Below, in pieces: positions 47,298 to 59,037 of a stretch of 64,000 bases of DNA; the first letter of the stretch is position 1; the number at the start of each line of letters is the position of its first letter. A program made the position numbers and the translations under genes. The DNA comes from Azadirachta indica (lineage: Eukaryota > Streptophyta > Magnoliopsida > Sapindales > Meliaceae). The stretch lies in contig CM040452.1 in assembly GCA_022749755.1 (NCBI GenBank), positions 12,604,350 to 12,668,349 on the forward strand, read 5' to 3'. The notes below the pieces were generated by a model that saw only the letters and a list, made by a program, of their open reading frames with translations, made no database searches and was not told where the DNA came from.

Positions 47298-50200
47298 ATG
47301 GCTAGTTCGAAGTTTGAGTTAGTACCTTTTGATAACAAAACTAACTTTAGTATTTGGCAAAGTACTATAAAGGATGTATTAGTGCAATAAGATCTTCTTA
47401 AAGTATTGCTTAATAAAAAATCCAAGGATATGAAAGATGATGATTGGGAGGAACTAAAAGCAAAAACTGTAAGCATAATTTGACTCAGTCTTACTCCAAA
47501 AATCAAGTATACGGTGTTAAATAAAACTTCTTTGGCAAAGTTATGGGAGAAATTATAAAAACTCTATATGTCAAAATTCTTGACAAATAGACTTTATTTG
47601 AAAAAGGAGCTGCACGAGTTAAAGTTGTAAGAAGGTACAGATGCATCAAGCCACATCAATAAGTTTAACAAATGTATTACTTAACTTCAGAGTGTAGAGG
47701 TCAAGATTGATGAAGAAGTTTAAGCAATTATTCTATTGGCTTCTTTACCAAAATTGTATGAGACATTAATGACCACACTACTAGTTGAGAAGCAAACTCT
47801 CATGGTGGATGAGGTCTTAACTGCTCTTTTGAAACTGATAAGATTAAGCAATCAAATATCTCTTCTTAAGTTGAAGGTCTTGTTGCAAGAGAAGATAATA
47901 AGGCAAAATTGAGATGTGGTAAAAGTAAATCTCGTGGAAGAATTTCTAGCCACAATGATCATTCCAAGTCGCACCTAAGGAAAGATGTGGAGTGTCATTA
48001 GTACCACAAGAAAAGTTATATTAGAAGATTCTATAATGAATTAAAAAAAGAAGAATCAAAAGCCAACTGAAGCAAATGTAGTCGACAACAAATCCAATGA
48101 CGATGAAGAAGGGGATATGTTGGTATTTGCAAGTGGAAGATCTCTTTAAGAATCCTGGATACTTGACTCCAGATTCACGTACCATATGTGTCCTTACAAA
48201 GAATGGTTTAATACCTACCAATCTTGTGACGCTGATTCTATTTTAATCTGTAATGATGCTTCTTGCAAAGTTATTAGTATTGGCATAATGAAAATAAGGA
48301 TGCATGATGGAATTGTTAGAACACTGGGTAACATTTGGCATATTCTTGAGTTGAACAAAAATTTGATTTCCTTAGGAACATTAGATTTATTAGGTTATAG
48401 TTTCTCTACCAAAGATGGATTATTGAAAGTCCATAAAAGAGCTCTTGCAGTAATAAAAGGAGAAAAAGTTGGAAACTTGTACAAGCTTCTAAGAGATACT
48501 GTTTCAAGTATAGCTGCTGTTACTATACATACTGAACCGAGTAATGATAGTATTGAATTATTACACATGTGGTTAAGTCATCTCAGTGAACGTGGGCTAT
48601 ATGTGTTGCATAAGAGGATCCTTCTAAGCGGTGTAAAGGGATGCAAATTGGAATTCTCCAAATTTTATGTTACAGGAAAGCATAATAGAGTTAGCTTTAA
48701 CATTTTGTCTCATATCAGCAAAGGTATTCTTGATTATGTTCACATTGATGTGTGGAGACCATCATTAGTTGTATCACATGGAGGTTCTAATTATTTTGTC
48801 AGGTTTATCGATGATTATTCTAGAAAGGTTTAGGTGTACTTCATGAAGTACAAATTCGAGGTGTTCAACGTTTTCAAGCAATGAAATGCTAAGGTGGAAA
48901 ACTAGACTGGTAAAAGGTTTAAGTACATCAGAAGTGACAATGAGACCGAGTATAAGGAAAGTTTCTAGAATTCTATAAGAATGAAGAGATTACTTGGCAT
49001 TTCATAGTAAAGAAGACTTCGCAGCAGAATAGGGTAGTTAAAAAAATGAATAGAACGTTGATGGAAAGAGTTCAGTGTATGATGCTTAACGCAGAATTGT
49101 TGAAGAGTTTTTGGGCAGAAGTAGTTAACACTATTATTTACTTAATTAATCGGTCTCTATGCTTAGCTATAAATTTCAAAGTCCTTAAGGAGATTTGGAC
49201 AAATAGGCCAATCAACCACAGCAACTTACGCATATTTGAATGTCCAACATACATGCATGTACCATATGATGAACGTACGAAGTTAGATGCGAAGTCAAAG
49301 AAATGTATTTTTCTCGACTATCCAAAAGGTGTAAAAGGGTATATGCTTTGGGATTCGGAATAAAAAAAGAAAGTTATCAACAGAGATGTTGTCTTTGATC
49401 AGGCCAGCATATTAAAAAAAAGAAGATATGAAGCAGAATTCCACTGAAAGTAAGATGAAAGATTAGTTATTGAGGTGGAGTTAAGACAACAATAAACTCC
49501 ACTATAAGAAAATCAAGACCAACCTGATGATCAAGAAGAGCACCAAGAAGAGTCGTATTTACTTGCTAGACACAAAGACAAATGCACTAGCAGAGCACCT
49601 GTTAGATATGGATTTAAAGACATAGTGTCATTTACATTATTCTTTGAAAGCGACAACCTATCTAATTTCAAAGAAGTAATTCAAGCAAAGAATGGTGATA
49701 AATGGTTAACAGTTATGGAAAGAGAATTGGAGTTACTTAAAAGGAATTATAATTGGAAACTGGTAGAATTACTCAAGAGAAAGAAGGCAATTGGGTGCAA
49801 ATGGGTTTTCAAAAAGAAAAAAGCAGTCAGAGAAATTGAAGGAGAAATAAATTAGATGATGGTTCTTTCATTTATTTGATACTTTATGTTGATGATATGC
49901 TGATTGCTATTAAAAAAAAATCTCACATCTCTAAGCTCAAGAATATGTTGAGTACTGAATTTGAAATAAAGGATTTTAGAGCTGCTAAAAAGATCCTTGG
50001 CATAGAAATCAATAGAGATAGGAAAGTTGGAAAGCTGTGGTTCACTCAAAAGAACTATATAAAGAAAGTTCTAGAAAAGTTTAGCATGCTCAATGTTAAC
50101 CCTGTAAAGGTTCTATTAGTAGTACACTTTCGATTGTCTTCAAAATATTGCTTGAAAACAAAGGTTGAGGTGGAGTACATGGCTCGAGTATCTTATATAA

Positions 50201-50795
50201 ATGCTGTAAGATGTCTAATATACATAATGGTATGTACTAGACCAGACATTTCACAAGCAGTCAGTGTGGTTAGTAGATACATAATAAATCCGAGAAAAGA
50301 GCATTGGAATGCAACTCAGTGAATTTTCAGATATCATGCTGGCATAATCAATTATGGACTAATGTATGATCAAGACTCAGCTTCTAGTAAGGTAGTCAAA
50401 TACGTTGATTCAGATTATACAGGAGATCTGGATAATAGAAGATCCATGACTGGCCATGTTTTCAAGTTTGGAGAAGAATTGATTTCATGGAAATTTGTCC
50501 TACAATCTACAGTTACTCTATCTACCACTGAAATAGATATGGTGATTGTTGAAGCAAGGAAAAAAGCTTTTTGATTAAATGGTCTAGTTAAAGGACTTGG
50601 TTTTAAGCAAGATGCTGTTCAAATACAAAATGATAGTCAAAGTGTTATATTTTTGGCCAAGAATCATATATTTCATATAAGGTTAAAATATATAAATGTT
50701 CTATATTACAATATTAGAGAGTGGATTACCTCCAAAAAAATTTATTTATTGAAGGTTCACACAAAGGAAAATGCTACTAATATATTTAATTAAAC
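47298..50795 (+). pseudogene. Copia gag-pol remnant
   Basis: Gag begins MASSKFELVPFDNKTNFSIW (47298) and resembles the UBN2-type gag of Tnt1-like elements. Protease and the pre-integrase region follow (48186-48700), then integrase (to about 49370, including KSFWAEVVNTIIYLINRS and an LDAKSKKCIFL end). Reverse transcriptase begins near 49650 (KWVFKKKKA), then jumps at about 49855 straight to the catalytic LILYVDDMLIA block, so the fingers/palm part with the first catalytic Asp is deleted. RNase H (50390-50795, KYVDSDYTGDLDNRRSMTG, then LSTTEIDMV) closes the frame. Multiple stops. Confidence 0.85.
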
Positions 50796-50935
50796 TAGTT
50801 CCTATAGAAAAGTTCAAGTATTGCTTGGACTTATTGTAAGCCATCTTATACTATGATGGCACCAATGTTATTGCATTTGAAGATACTTTCAAATTGAAAG
50901 ATATATGAAAGTCAAAATTCACAAAGGTGGAGATT

Positions 50936-51487
50936 TATTGAAGTGTGGCTTATTTTCAATACTCAGTAATAAAATTTGAAATGTAGAAGTTAGTGGTGGT
51001 CGGTGGAGAAAAATCGGTGGCCTTCATATGTAAGAGCTTACCTCAAATTGGCTTGATTTTTTTGACTTTTTTGTCCCTCAATTAGGTTATAAATAAAAAG
51101 TTTCTCTCATTTATAATTGTATCAAAAAATTGAGAGAAATAGAGCCAAAATCTGAGAAGAAAGAAACGAGTTTGAGTGTTGTTTTGAGGTTAAAGACGGC
51201 ATTTTTCATTCAGGTACCTAGTTTTGTAAGATTTACAATGTTGCTCAAGTTCCTACAAGTATTACACTTGAGCCCATTTCAGTTTATCGATATTTGTAAG
51301 TTATACCCAAATTCTGTTTTATCTTTCAATTTGATCCTAATGGAGTATTTGAAGTGCCCGAGGATAGAGATAATATTTACTAAACCTCGTTAAATTTTTG
51401 TGTCTTTTACTTTATATTGTTGCATGTTTGTTAACTTTGCAAGATTTGTATTTTAAAAAATTATTGGGTTATTAAAATATCTCAACA
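50936..51487 (+). repeat. Copia 3' LTR, 552 bp
   Basis: Begins TATTGAAGTGTGG (the usual TG has become TA) and ends ATATCTCAACA. It contains about 60 bp near 50985-51045 not present in the 5' LTR. Confidence 0.85.
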
Positions 51488-51492
51488 TTTAT

Positions 51493-53204
51493 TCTATTTA
51501 AGGATGAGAATTTTTAACCTATGTGTTTGGCTATAGATACTATGAGGAGAGAGAAAAAAAAGTTTATTTAGCTCTTTTAAAAAAAATAATGGAGAGGAGG
51601 GGAGAGAAAAGAAAAAAGAAAGAGAAAATAAGAAAAAAATTGTTATAAATATAATGGATTCGAGTAACACTTGGTATTTAATCTCACATTAAGATAATAT
51701 GTTATAATTTATTACATTAAAAGGTTACCTTCCTAACTTTAACCGTGAGTATATACATATACGTATAGGAAATAAGTAGACCATGATAGCGTACCTCTTT
51801 ATGTTTTGTTCAGTCATTTATGTTTATAAGTTTAATTATAAACTAATAATGATCAATGGGATGATTCTAATTCTAATTTAAATAAATTAAGCTTTATTTT
51901 TTTTTAAGTTTCACGTTTAAAATGTATATCTTAATCTCTCATTTTCTACAATAATTAATAGTTATTCTGGATAATTAATAATTATTGAGATAATTCTAAA
52001 ACAGTTATTATATAAATAAATATTATCTCATTAACTAAATTAGGTTTTTGGATCAATAGGTCAATTTATCATGGACACTCTATTGAACCTAGTCCAAGTT
52101 TAACATCTGTTATTTACACGTGATGAAATAACATTTTAATAGAGTAAATAAAAATGAATGAACCCATAACATATATAATGTATCACAGAGTTTATATGAG
52201 CAAATGTATCGTGTGATCCATGAGCAAATAAAATAAATAGAGTTTGTTCATTGTACATATCTTTTGCAAACAACATCGCAAAGGATACATATTTAAAAAA
52301 GATGTTCATTTGTGTCCTAGATTTATTTTATTATATTAATAGCATACTTAATCTCTTGAAAGTTATATTTGATTTACTTTGAAACTCTATGTAATCACAA
52401 TTATATCAATCTTAAAAAGATTATATAATTGGTCGACTAGTAAAAATATAAATGTGAATGTAAACAAAATAAACCTTCTCATTCACTTATGTCATTTGGT
52501 TTTAGACCAAATGCTTTAAACATGTTTCAAAGATCGAATACTATTTGACAAAGATAGAAAATATGTTAAAGTAGTTAAATTAATCTGCTACTTCATGATA
52601 TAGAAAATGGTGATTAAGGACATTTATAATGGGGTAAGACTTTCTACCTCTAAGAACTTACACAATGAAAAAAAAAAGGAATATTTCCTCATTTTCTTAA
52701 TTGTTCAAATTAAGCACATGTGGTATGAATCACATGTTACAACAATTTCTTTATGAAAAAAAAACATATCAATATTGTTGCACAAATCTTAGCTTAATCA
52801 CTATCTTAGCGCTTAACTTGAGTTTTCAAATACTTGTATTTCAAACGACAAATTAAGATCCTATATCTGATTATAATCAAATTATCAAGTAAATATACTG
52901 TATTCAATTTTATATCAAATAAACCTCATCTTGGCCTAGTTAAGGCCTTACCCTTCCATAATACAAGCTCTAAATTTATTCATGTCTTATCTCAACTTGT
53001 TACTATCAACAATTGAAGCAATCACTTGTGTAAGTGAGTTGATCAAAAATTGATGACATATGATTATGGTGCTAATATATTGTCGTTATATAATACACTA
53101 TAAAGAATGGGAGAAACAAACTTCATTTTTGCATAAAAATATCAAAGTAACATCTTAGTATAATTAAAAGCATAATTTATGTAATTTCAAAGATCAAGTG
53201 TGTG
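51493..53204. other. AT-rich DNA between two copia elements
   Basis: Purine-rich patch at 51540-51640, otherwise AT-rich. It may hold the missing 3' LTR of the minus-strand copia element, but no matching LTR pair could be recognised. No supported gene. Confidence 0.45.
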
Positions 53205-54609
53205 ATGATTAAACATCTCTAGTAACTGTTTTGGTTGATAGATCAGCCCCTATATGGCTCTTAGGAATATATTGAAAAATCACTTCTTTATTTGCTACAA
53301 TATCTCATACAAAGTTATATTTGGTCTTTATGTATTTAGATTTGTTATAATATATAGCATCTTTTAAAAAAGATGTAGCTGCTTGACTATCATAATATAT
53401 AGTTATTGGTTTAGGAATAGCTGTGATAATCTTAAAATTCTAAAGAAATCTCTTCAGCCAAGCCGTTTCTTCTACTGTTACTAAACATGCTAAAATTTAG
53501 CTTCCATAATTGATAAAGTTGTGCATGTTTACTTCCTCGACTGTAGAAAGCATATCCTTAAGTTGATTTTCGCTTATCCACATCACCACCCTAATCAGCG
53601 TCTGTATATTCAACTAAGCATACATTACCTCTTTGGTAACATAAAAGTAGTTTGTAGACCATTTAAATATGTTAAAATCCTTTTGACAACATTCCAATGC
53701 TTTTGTCTTGGATTAGATTACCAATCTTATAGTGTGGCAAATATCAAGCCGTGTACATATCGCATATGAGACTGGCAATGGCACTTGAATAAGGAAGTTT
53801 TGCCATTTTTTCATGTTCTTGGAGAGTCTTAGGACATACATCAAGGCTAAAAGTTAGTCATTTTAAGATAGGAGTATTTATAGGTTTACAACTAGCCATG
53901 TTTTCAATCTTTCAAGAATCTTTCTAATGTAAATTTCTTCAAACAAAATTAGAGGTTGGAACGACTTCTATAGATCTTAACTCTTAAGATATAAGTTGCT
54001 TCGCTTATATCTTTATCTCAAAATTTGAAAATAACCATTCTTTAATGGTTTTAATAAACTCTTTGATATTTCCAACTATCAAAATATCATCTACATATAA
54101 AGATAATATCATAAAATTATCTTGAAATACTTAACATACAAAGACAATAGTCCTCATCAATCATCGAGAATCTGTAAGAGATTACGTCTCTATGAAACTT
54201 AAGATATCATTATCTAAAGGATTATTTTATCCTATGTAATTATCTTTTGAGCTTGTAAACTTTGCTCTCTAGGCTTTTATTGACAAACCTTTGACACTGT
54301 TATATATATATATATATATATCCTCCTCTAGTTCTCCATTGAGAAATATTGTTTTTAAATTCATTTGATATAATTCAAGATCCAAATGTGCGATTATGAC
54401 GTGAATCAAACAAATGGAATCAAACCTAACGACTGGTAAGAATGTTTCTTCATAGTTACACCATCGTTTCAATTATAGACTTTTTGCTACCAATCATACC
54501 TTATATCTTTTAATTGTGCCCTCTTCCTTTCTCTTAATACAAAGAATTTATTTGTTTCTAATAGCTCGACGATTAGACAATAAATTAACTAAATCATAGA
54601 CTTCATTGA
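53205..54609 (-). pseudogene. Copia reverse transcriptase and RNase H remnant
   Basis: Reading leftwards: RWCNYEETFLPVVRFDSI and LYQMNLKTIFLNGELEED (54470-54310, the copia QMDVKTAFLNG block with Asp changed to Asn), the catalytic LSLYVDDILIVGN (near 54085) and RNase H motifs (VEYTDADQGGDVDKRKSTSG near 53600; YYDSQAATSFLKD near 53395; ending near the GADLSTK block at 53230). Numerous stops; inactive. Confidence 0.8.
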
Positions 54610-55654
54610 CTTTTATGTAGAAGTAGGCATGGTCCGATTCAGTCTGAATTTTCTAAAATTGGACTGAATTAAAAAAATTTGAATTTTTAATTTTAAAAAC
54701 TAGACCAGACTACATGTAAGTAGAGAACTGGATCGAAACTGTATTGAATAGTTTCGGTCCAGTTCAGTCCGATTTTTGGGTTTTAATTTTTTTTCAAAAT
54801 TTGAGAATATTTATTTAGATCTAAATATTAATTCTTTCAACTTGATAAATATATCTGAATAATACTTAATAATTTTAATAAAATGCTTAAAGTATTTAAT
54901 ATATTTATCATATAAAAAATTTAATTTTAAATTAATAGGTTAATTACTCAAATTCGTTACTGGTAAAAAAAAAAAAAACTTTTGACATGTAATATAGTAT
55001 AATATAGTTAATTAATTAGTAAGGTTAATGAAATTAATGAGTCAACTAATTTTAAGATTAATTAATTTTTATAGTAAAATACAAGCAACAACAATCAACA
55101 ACAATTAACAAAGGAAATTAAATATAATAAGAAAATTAAATATACTTTATTCCCTCCTCTTTTAAAATTGCACAAATAAAACAAGTATAAAAATTAATTA
55201 AATATTCCAAAAACAAGCATTAGCAAGTCAATAACAAACTAACAACTAACAAGAAACAAAACAAGCAATAACAAGTCAACAATAGGAAGTTAACAACAAA
55301 TAGCCAACAACAGCACTGCTTATACAAAATCCAACTCGCAACAAACCAAATCTAAATTTTAGCAAAGTAATAAAGTTGCCAGATCTTAAGCACGAAATGT
55401 TAAAGCTATAATCAAAAGGATAAGAACCACAGATATTATAAGGAAGAATGAACCAAAAATATTATAAGGAAGAATGACCGATACACCCTTAAGTTTAATC
55501 TAATTAACCAAATTCCCCCTATATTTTCAAAAATTACCCATTACATCCAACTATCACTAAAATTAAGGAAAAATTCTAGATTTTGAGCATACTTACTAAA
55601 ATAACCTTATATTTTATAAAACATATGAGTTTTGAAAGTACACTAAGGCAAACC

Positions 55655-56160
55655 AAGAAGCGGTGAATTGGGTTTTCAAGAATTTTAACAAATTTAAAAC
55701 TAACTGACAATAAGCGCTAAGTAATTCAAATTCTTCTCAAGTATAATATACAAAATTCAACATACAACCAATAATCAATACATAAATTATCACAAAACAA
55801 AGTCAATTGTGTGTGAGAAATGTATATAACAATGCAAGCATATAAATTAAGCGAGTAAAAGGGTTGAGAAAAATAACGCTGAATTTTTATGTGGTTCGAC
55901 AAATCTTTGGCCTACATCCACGCCTTCAAGTCAATTTGCTTGAGAATTTCACTAAATCAAGTCTTGAATACTACAGACTCAAAGATTATAACCAAAAGGA
56001 TTTTCGGGTATCTCTTAAACCTTATAATTGTTTATTCACTCCAAACACTCAATCAACCTAGGATTTATTATATCATATAACCCCTTACGAGTGTTTACTA
56101 ACCTCAAACACTTAATCACAATCTCAACTAAGTGAAACACATTCTAACAAATATCTCTTA
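55655..56160. repeat. Repeat inserted in the hAT element (GTGGTTCG-CCTAC-TCCACG type)
   Basis: The block around 55885-55935 (TTTTTATGTGGTTCGACAAA, then GGCCTACATCCACGCC) and its flanks look like a dispersed plant repeat often found in LTR/TRIM elements. It lies where the C-terminal dimerisation domain of the transposase would be expected, so it may be a further nested insertion. Exact borders are not determined. Confidence 0.4.
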
Positions 56161-56379
56161 ATCTCATTTTTCTCTTCAATATCACGGTGAATTTTTTTTT
56201 GGAATTAAAAACTGTTGGAAAAAATCATAAGGTTTATCAAAAGTAAGAACGTCATCATCATCATCATCCACCAACGTACTTGCAACTATTCATCATAAGA
56301 ATGATGAATACTACCACTAAATCCATAAGATATATCATCATCAATGTAGATATGTCACACAATATAGATGTTATATAAA

Positions 56380-57800
56380 CTATATAACAAACCTTTAATG
56401 TACTTTCTCATGGCTTCAATTATGTTAAAATCATATAAAGATTTGAAATAATATACAGCAAAATCCTTGCAACTAGGATCTAAGACCACTACAACAGGTA
56501 ATAATTTATTTATGTTATCCAAAGCACCTCTATTTGTTGAACTTCCTCTTTATATTAGTTGCCATACTGCATAACAAATCATCTTTACTTACACAAAGTA
56601 TTTGCAAATGTGTCTAAATCTTCCACATCTCATAAAAATACGAATGCTAAGTCACTAGAGGATCACTAAACGTCAATGTTACCTCATAAAATACCTCCAA
56701 GAATCCTGTTGGTAGCCTTATTCTTGCCTTTCCATTTTTAATTTCCTCAAAGTAAGGCAAATAAAAAAATCATCATCTTATATTCTATCAAAGGTCTTTT
56801 GAAATTTTAATTTACTTTCCAATATCAAGCATGTTGAATTTTCTCTTGTGGAGCATCTAATATGACCTCTTAGATAAAATTTTTCCTTTTTTTTGCACAT
56901 ATTTTATAGACTTCAAATGTATTTCACAACATTGCAAATACTCACTATTTTTTTATCTACTTCTTTAAATCTCTCACTAAAAAATTAATTATAAAAATGT
57001 GCATAACACCTTCAATGCAAATATTCACCATTTAGCACTAACCTATCATCTGAACTTGCATTATCAACAATAATAGTGAATAATCTCTCTATAACTCAAT
57101 CATGTAAATACGCTTAATGAATTTTCCAATTGTCTCCCTTTTATGATTTGGAACTACATTAAAACTCAATATTCTCCTTTGCAAATTCCAATCATTATCA
57201 ATAAAATGCGTTATGATTACATATAACTGATATTTTAAATTGAAGTCCATATATCAGTGGTGATATTAACCCTTTGCTCATTTGCAGAAAATGAGTTCTT
57301 CAATATAGCTTTTTTATCTATATATAACTAAAGCACATCCCTTGCAACTATTTTTTGAATATCAAATTTTGGACGAGCAATACTATAAATCTGTTGAAAC
57401 CCTTCACCCTCCATAAAAGTAAAAGACAACTTATCAACAACAATTATCTTGACCAATACTTTCTACATACATCTTTGTTAAAACCTATAGACACCAAAGT
57501 AGTAATAGCACTTTCACCACATCACAATCAATCTTAGTTTTCGAAAAAGTTAATACTGTTTTCTTCTCATCTACCGCTCTATATTTATATGCATTGCACC
57601 TACTTAAATGCTTATGCAAACTAGAAGTTGCGACGATGTTGCTTTCACGAGCAAAATCTTTATGATAATAATGAAATTTAGCTCTTTTTACTCCTAGCAA
57701 CTTGATGAAGAATTTCCATACGTTAGATCTTAATCTTTTATTAAATCTTGAAACTTTTCTTGATTTAATCTATCATCCTTATCAATACTATCTCTTTTGA
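56380..57800 (-). pseudogene. hAT (zf-BED) transposase remnant
   Basis: Minus strand, right to left. A BED-type zinc finger (57680-57595, KFHYYHKDFARES then TSSLHKHLSRC) has both N-terminal Cys of the CxxC pair replaced by Phe and Tyr. Then comes the catalytic-fold region: FSANEQRVNITTDIW-like near 57290-57250, WNLQRRILSFNVVPNHKGET near 57190-57130, and TIIVDNASS-like near 57075. A DUF4413-like region follows (YYFKSLYDFNIIEAMRKYIK near 56450-56395). The hATC dimerisation domain was not found. Many stops; inactive. Confidence 0.75.
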
Positions 57801-57924
57801 AAGTAAACTCTATCTAAAGAAAATAAAAGGACATTAAAGTTAGTTACAAACAAAATATAAAAAGAATGTAAATAAAGATGCCATTACAACTTACAAGAAT
57901 AATTATAAGTTTTTGTAAGAAAAT

Positions 57925-58110
57925 GCCCTATAACAGCTATTGTTTCTAGGAAAAAAAATTCCTGAAAACAACAACTCTTCTGGGGCAAATTAAATTGCCC
58001 ATAATAGCTGTTGTTTCTAGGCAAGAGAATTGCCTAGAAATAGTAGCCTTTCTGGGGCATTTCTGGAGCAAATTAAGTTGCCCAAACATCAGCTGTTTTG
58101 GGCCGTATTC
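57925..58110. repeat. ~80-bp tandem repeat with an 11-bp perfect hairpin
   Basis: About 2.3 copies of a unit with AGCTGTTGTTTCTAGG, AATTGCCT and CTTCTGGGGCAAATTAA blocks. The second copy contains TTTCTAGGCAA (58014-58024) facing its exact complement (58030-58040) across 5 nt. It lies just upstream of the transposase remnant, so it may be part of the hAT promoter or subterminal region. Confidence 0.65.
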
Positions 58111-59037
58111 TTGCCCATCAATTTTATTATATATAATACAAAATCAATTTGAATTTCTTTATCCATTTAATCTCAAGATTTTAAGTATAACTTTAAATAT
58201 AACAAATAATACTCAACTTAATGAAAGTCGATTAGGTATAATACAAATCAATAGTAATAGTGAAGATGAAATACTATTTTTTTATTTCTTTTTATCTTAA
58301 AATTATTTCCTTTTTCCATCCGATTTTTCTTATTGTTTATTATTATTTTTTAGGGGAACGTGTGTGCGCCAAGAATTTCGTTATATCAAAACATTATTTT
58401 AGCTTTTGGGTTATACTATAACAATAACCATAAAATACGCAACATATATGATTTTAGTGTTTTAACGAAATGGTTTAGTATAAAATGATTTGAGTAAAGT
58501 GAAAGTATAAAGAATAAACATGATTTAGTATAAAAAAGACAAACATTAGTAATGAATTTAATGAACCTTACAAGACTATCGTAGGTACTGTTTTGGGCAA
58601 CAACCATGAGCTGAAAGCTTAGTGTGCGATCAATCATAGCTGTAATTGGTGGTTACTGCTGGTGCGATTGAAGGCAGCTAATGATATTAAGGCTAAAGGA
58701 GCCCAAATCGACGAGTAAAGAAGAAGATTTCAATTTGAAAATTTTGAACAAGAAGAAGAGATTGCCATTTTTTGTCTTAATTTTGTTGGCAAAAACACCC
58801 TCAAAACAGGAACTAGTCTAGTAATAACTTTTAATATGTGGCTAAAAAATGTAAAAAATAAAAAAATTCAGTTCAGTCCAAGTTTTTTAGGCTAATACAG
58901 GAATCAAACAAAAAATTTCAAGGTTTTAAGTTTAAGAATAGAAAACAGACTGAATTGCATGCAGAATTAGACCAAACTGATCTAGTCTAGTTTGATTTTT
59001 TGGGTTTTAGTTTTTCTTGCTCATTCTTACTCTTATG

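Larger units (their letters stand above)
46578..51487 (+). mobile_element. Ty1/copia retrotransposon, 4.9 kb, defective
   Basis: Two direct LTRs (46578-47093 and 50936-51487), a tRNA-Met-type primer-binding site, gag, protease, integrase, a shortened reverse transcriptase and RNase H in copia order, and a polypurine tract (AAAGGTGGAGA) before the 3' LTR. Flanks TTTGT (46573-46577) and TTTAT (51488-51492) agree at 4 of 5 positions. It sits between the two CHX genes. Stops in every domain make it non-autonomous. Confidence 0.88.
54618..59029 (-). mobile_element. hAT transposon, 4.4 kb, transposase on minus
   Basis: Ends TAGAAGTAGGCATGG (left) and, read inverted, TAAGAATGAGCAAG (right) are flanked by CTTTTATG (54610-54617) and CTCTTATG (59030-59037), an 8-bp duplication with one transition. 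Both subterminal regions carry inverted GGTCCGATT / CAGTTCAGTCC motifs shared with the short elements at 12143 and 42132. Internal minus-strand sequence encodes remnants of a zf-BED/hAT (RICESLEEPER-type) transposase. It inserted into the minus-strand copia element. Confidence 0.8.

Noticed and set aside
51488..53204. 3' LTR of the minus-strand copia element
   Set aside because: No matching direct repeat could be found right of 61458, so ends were not called.
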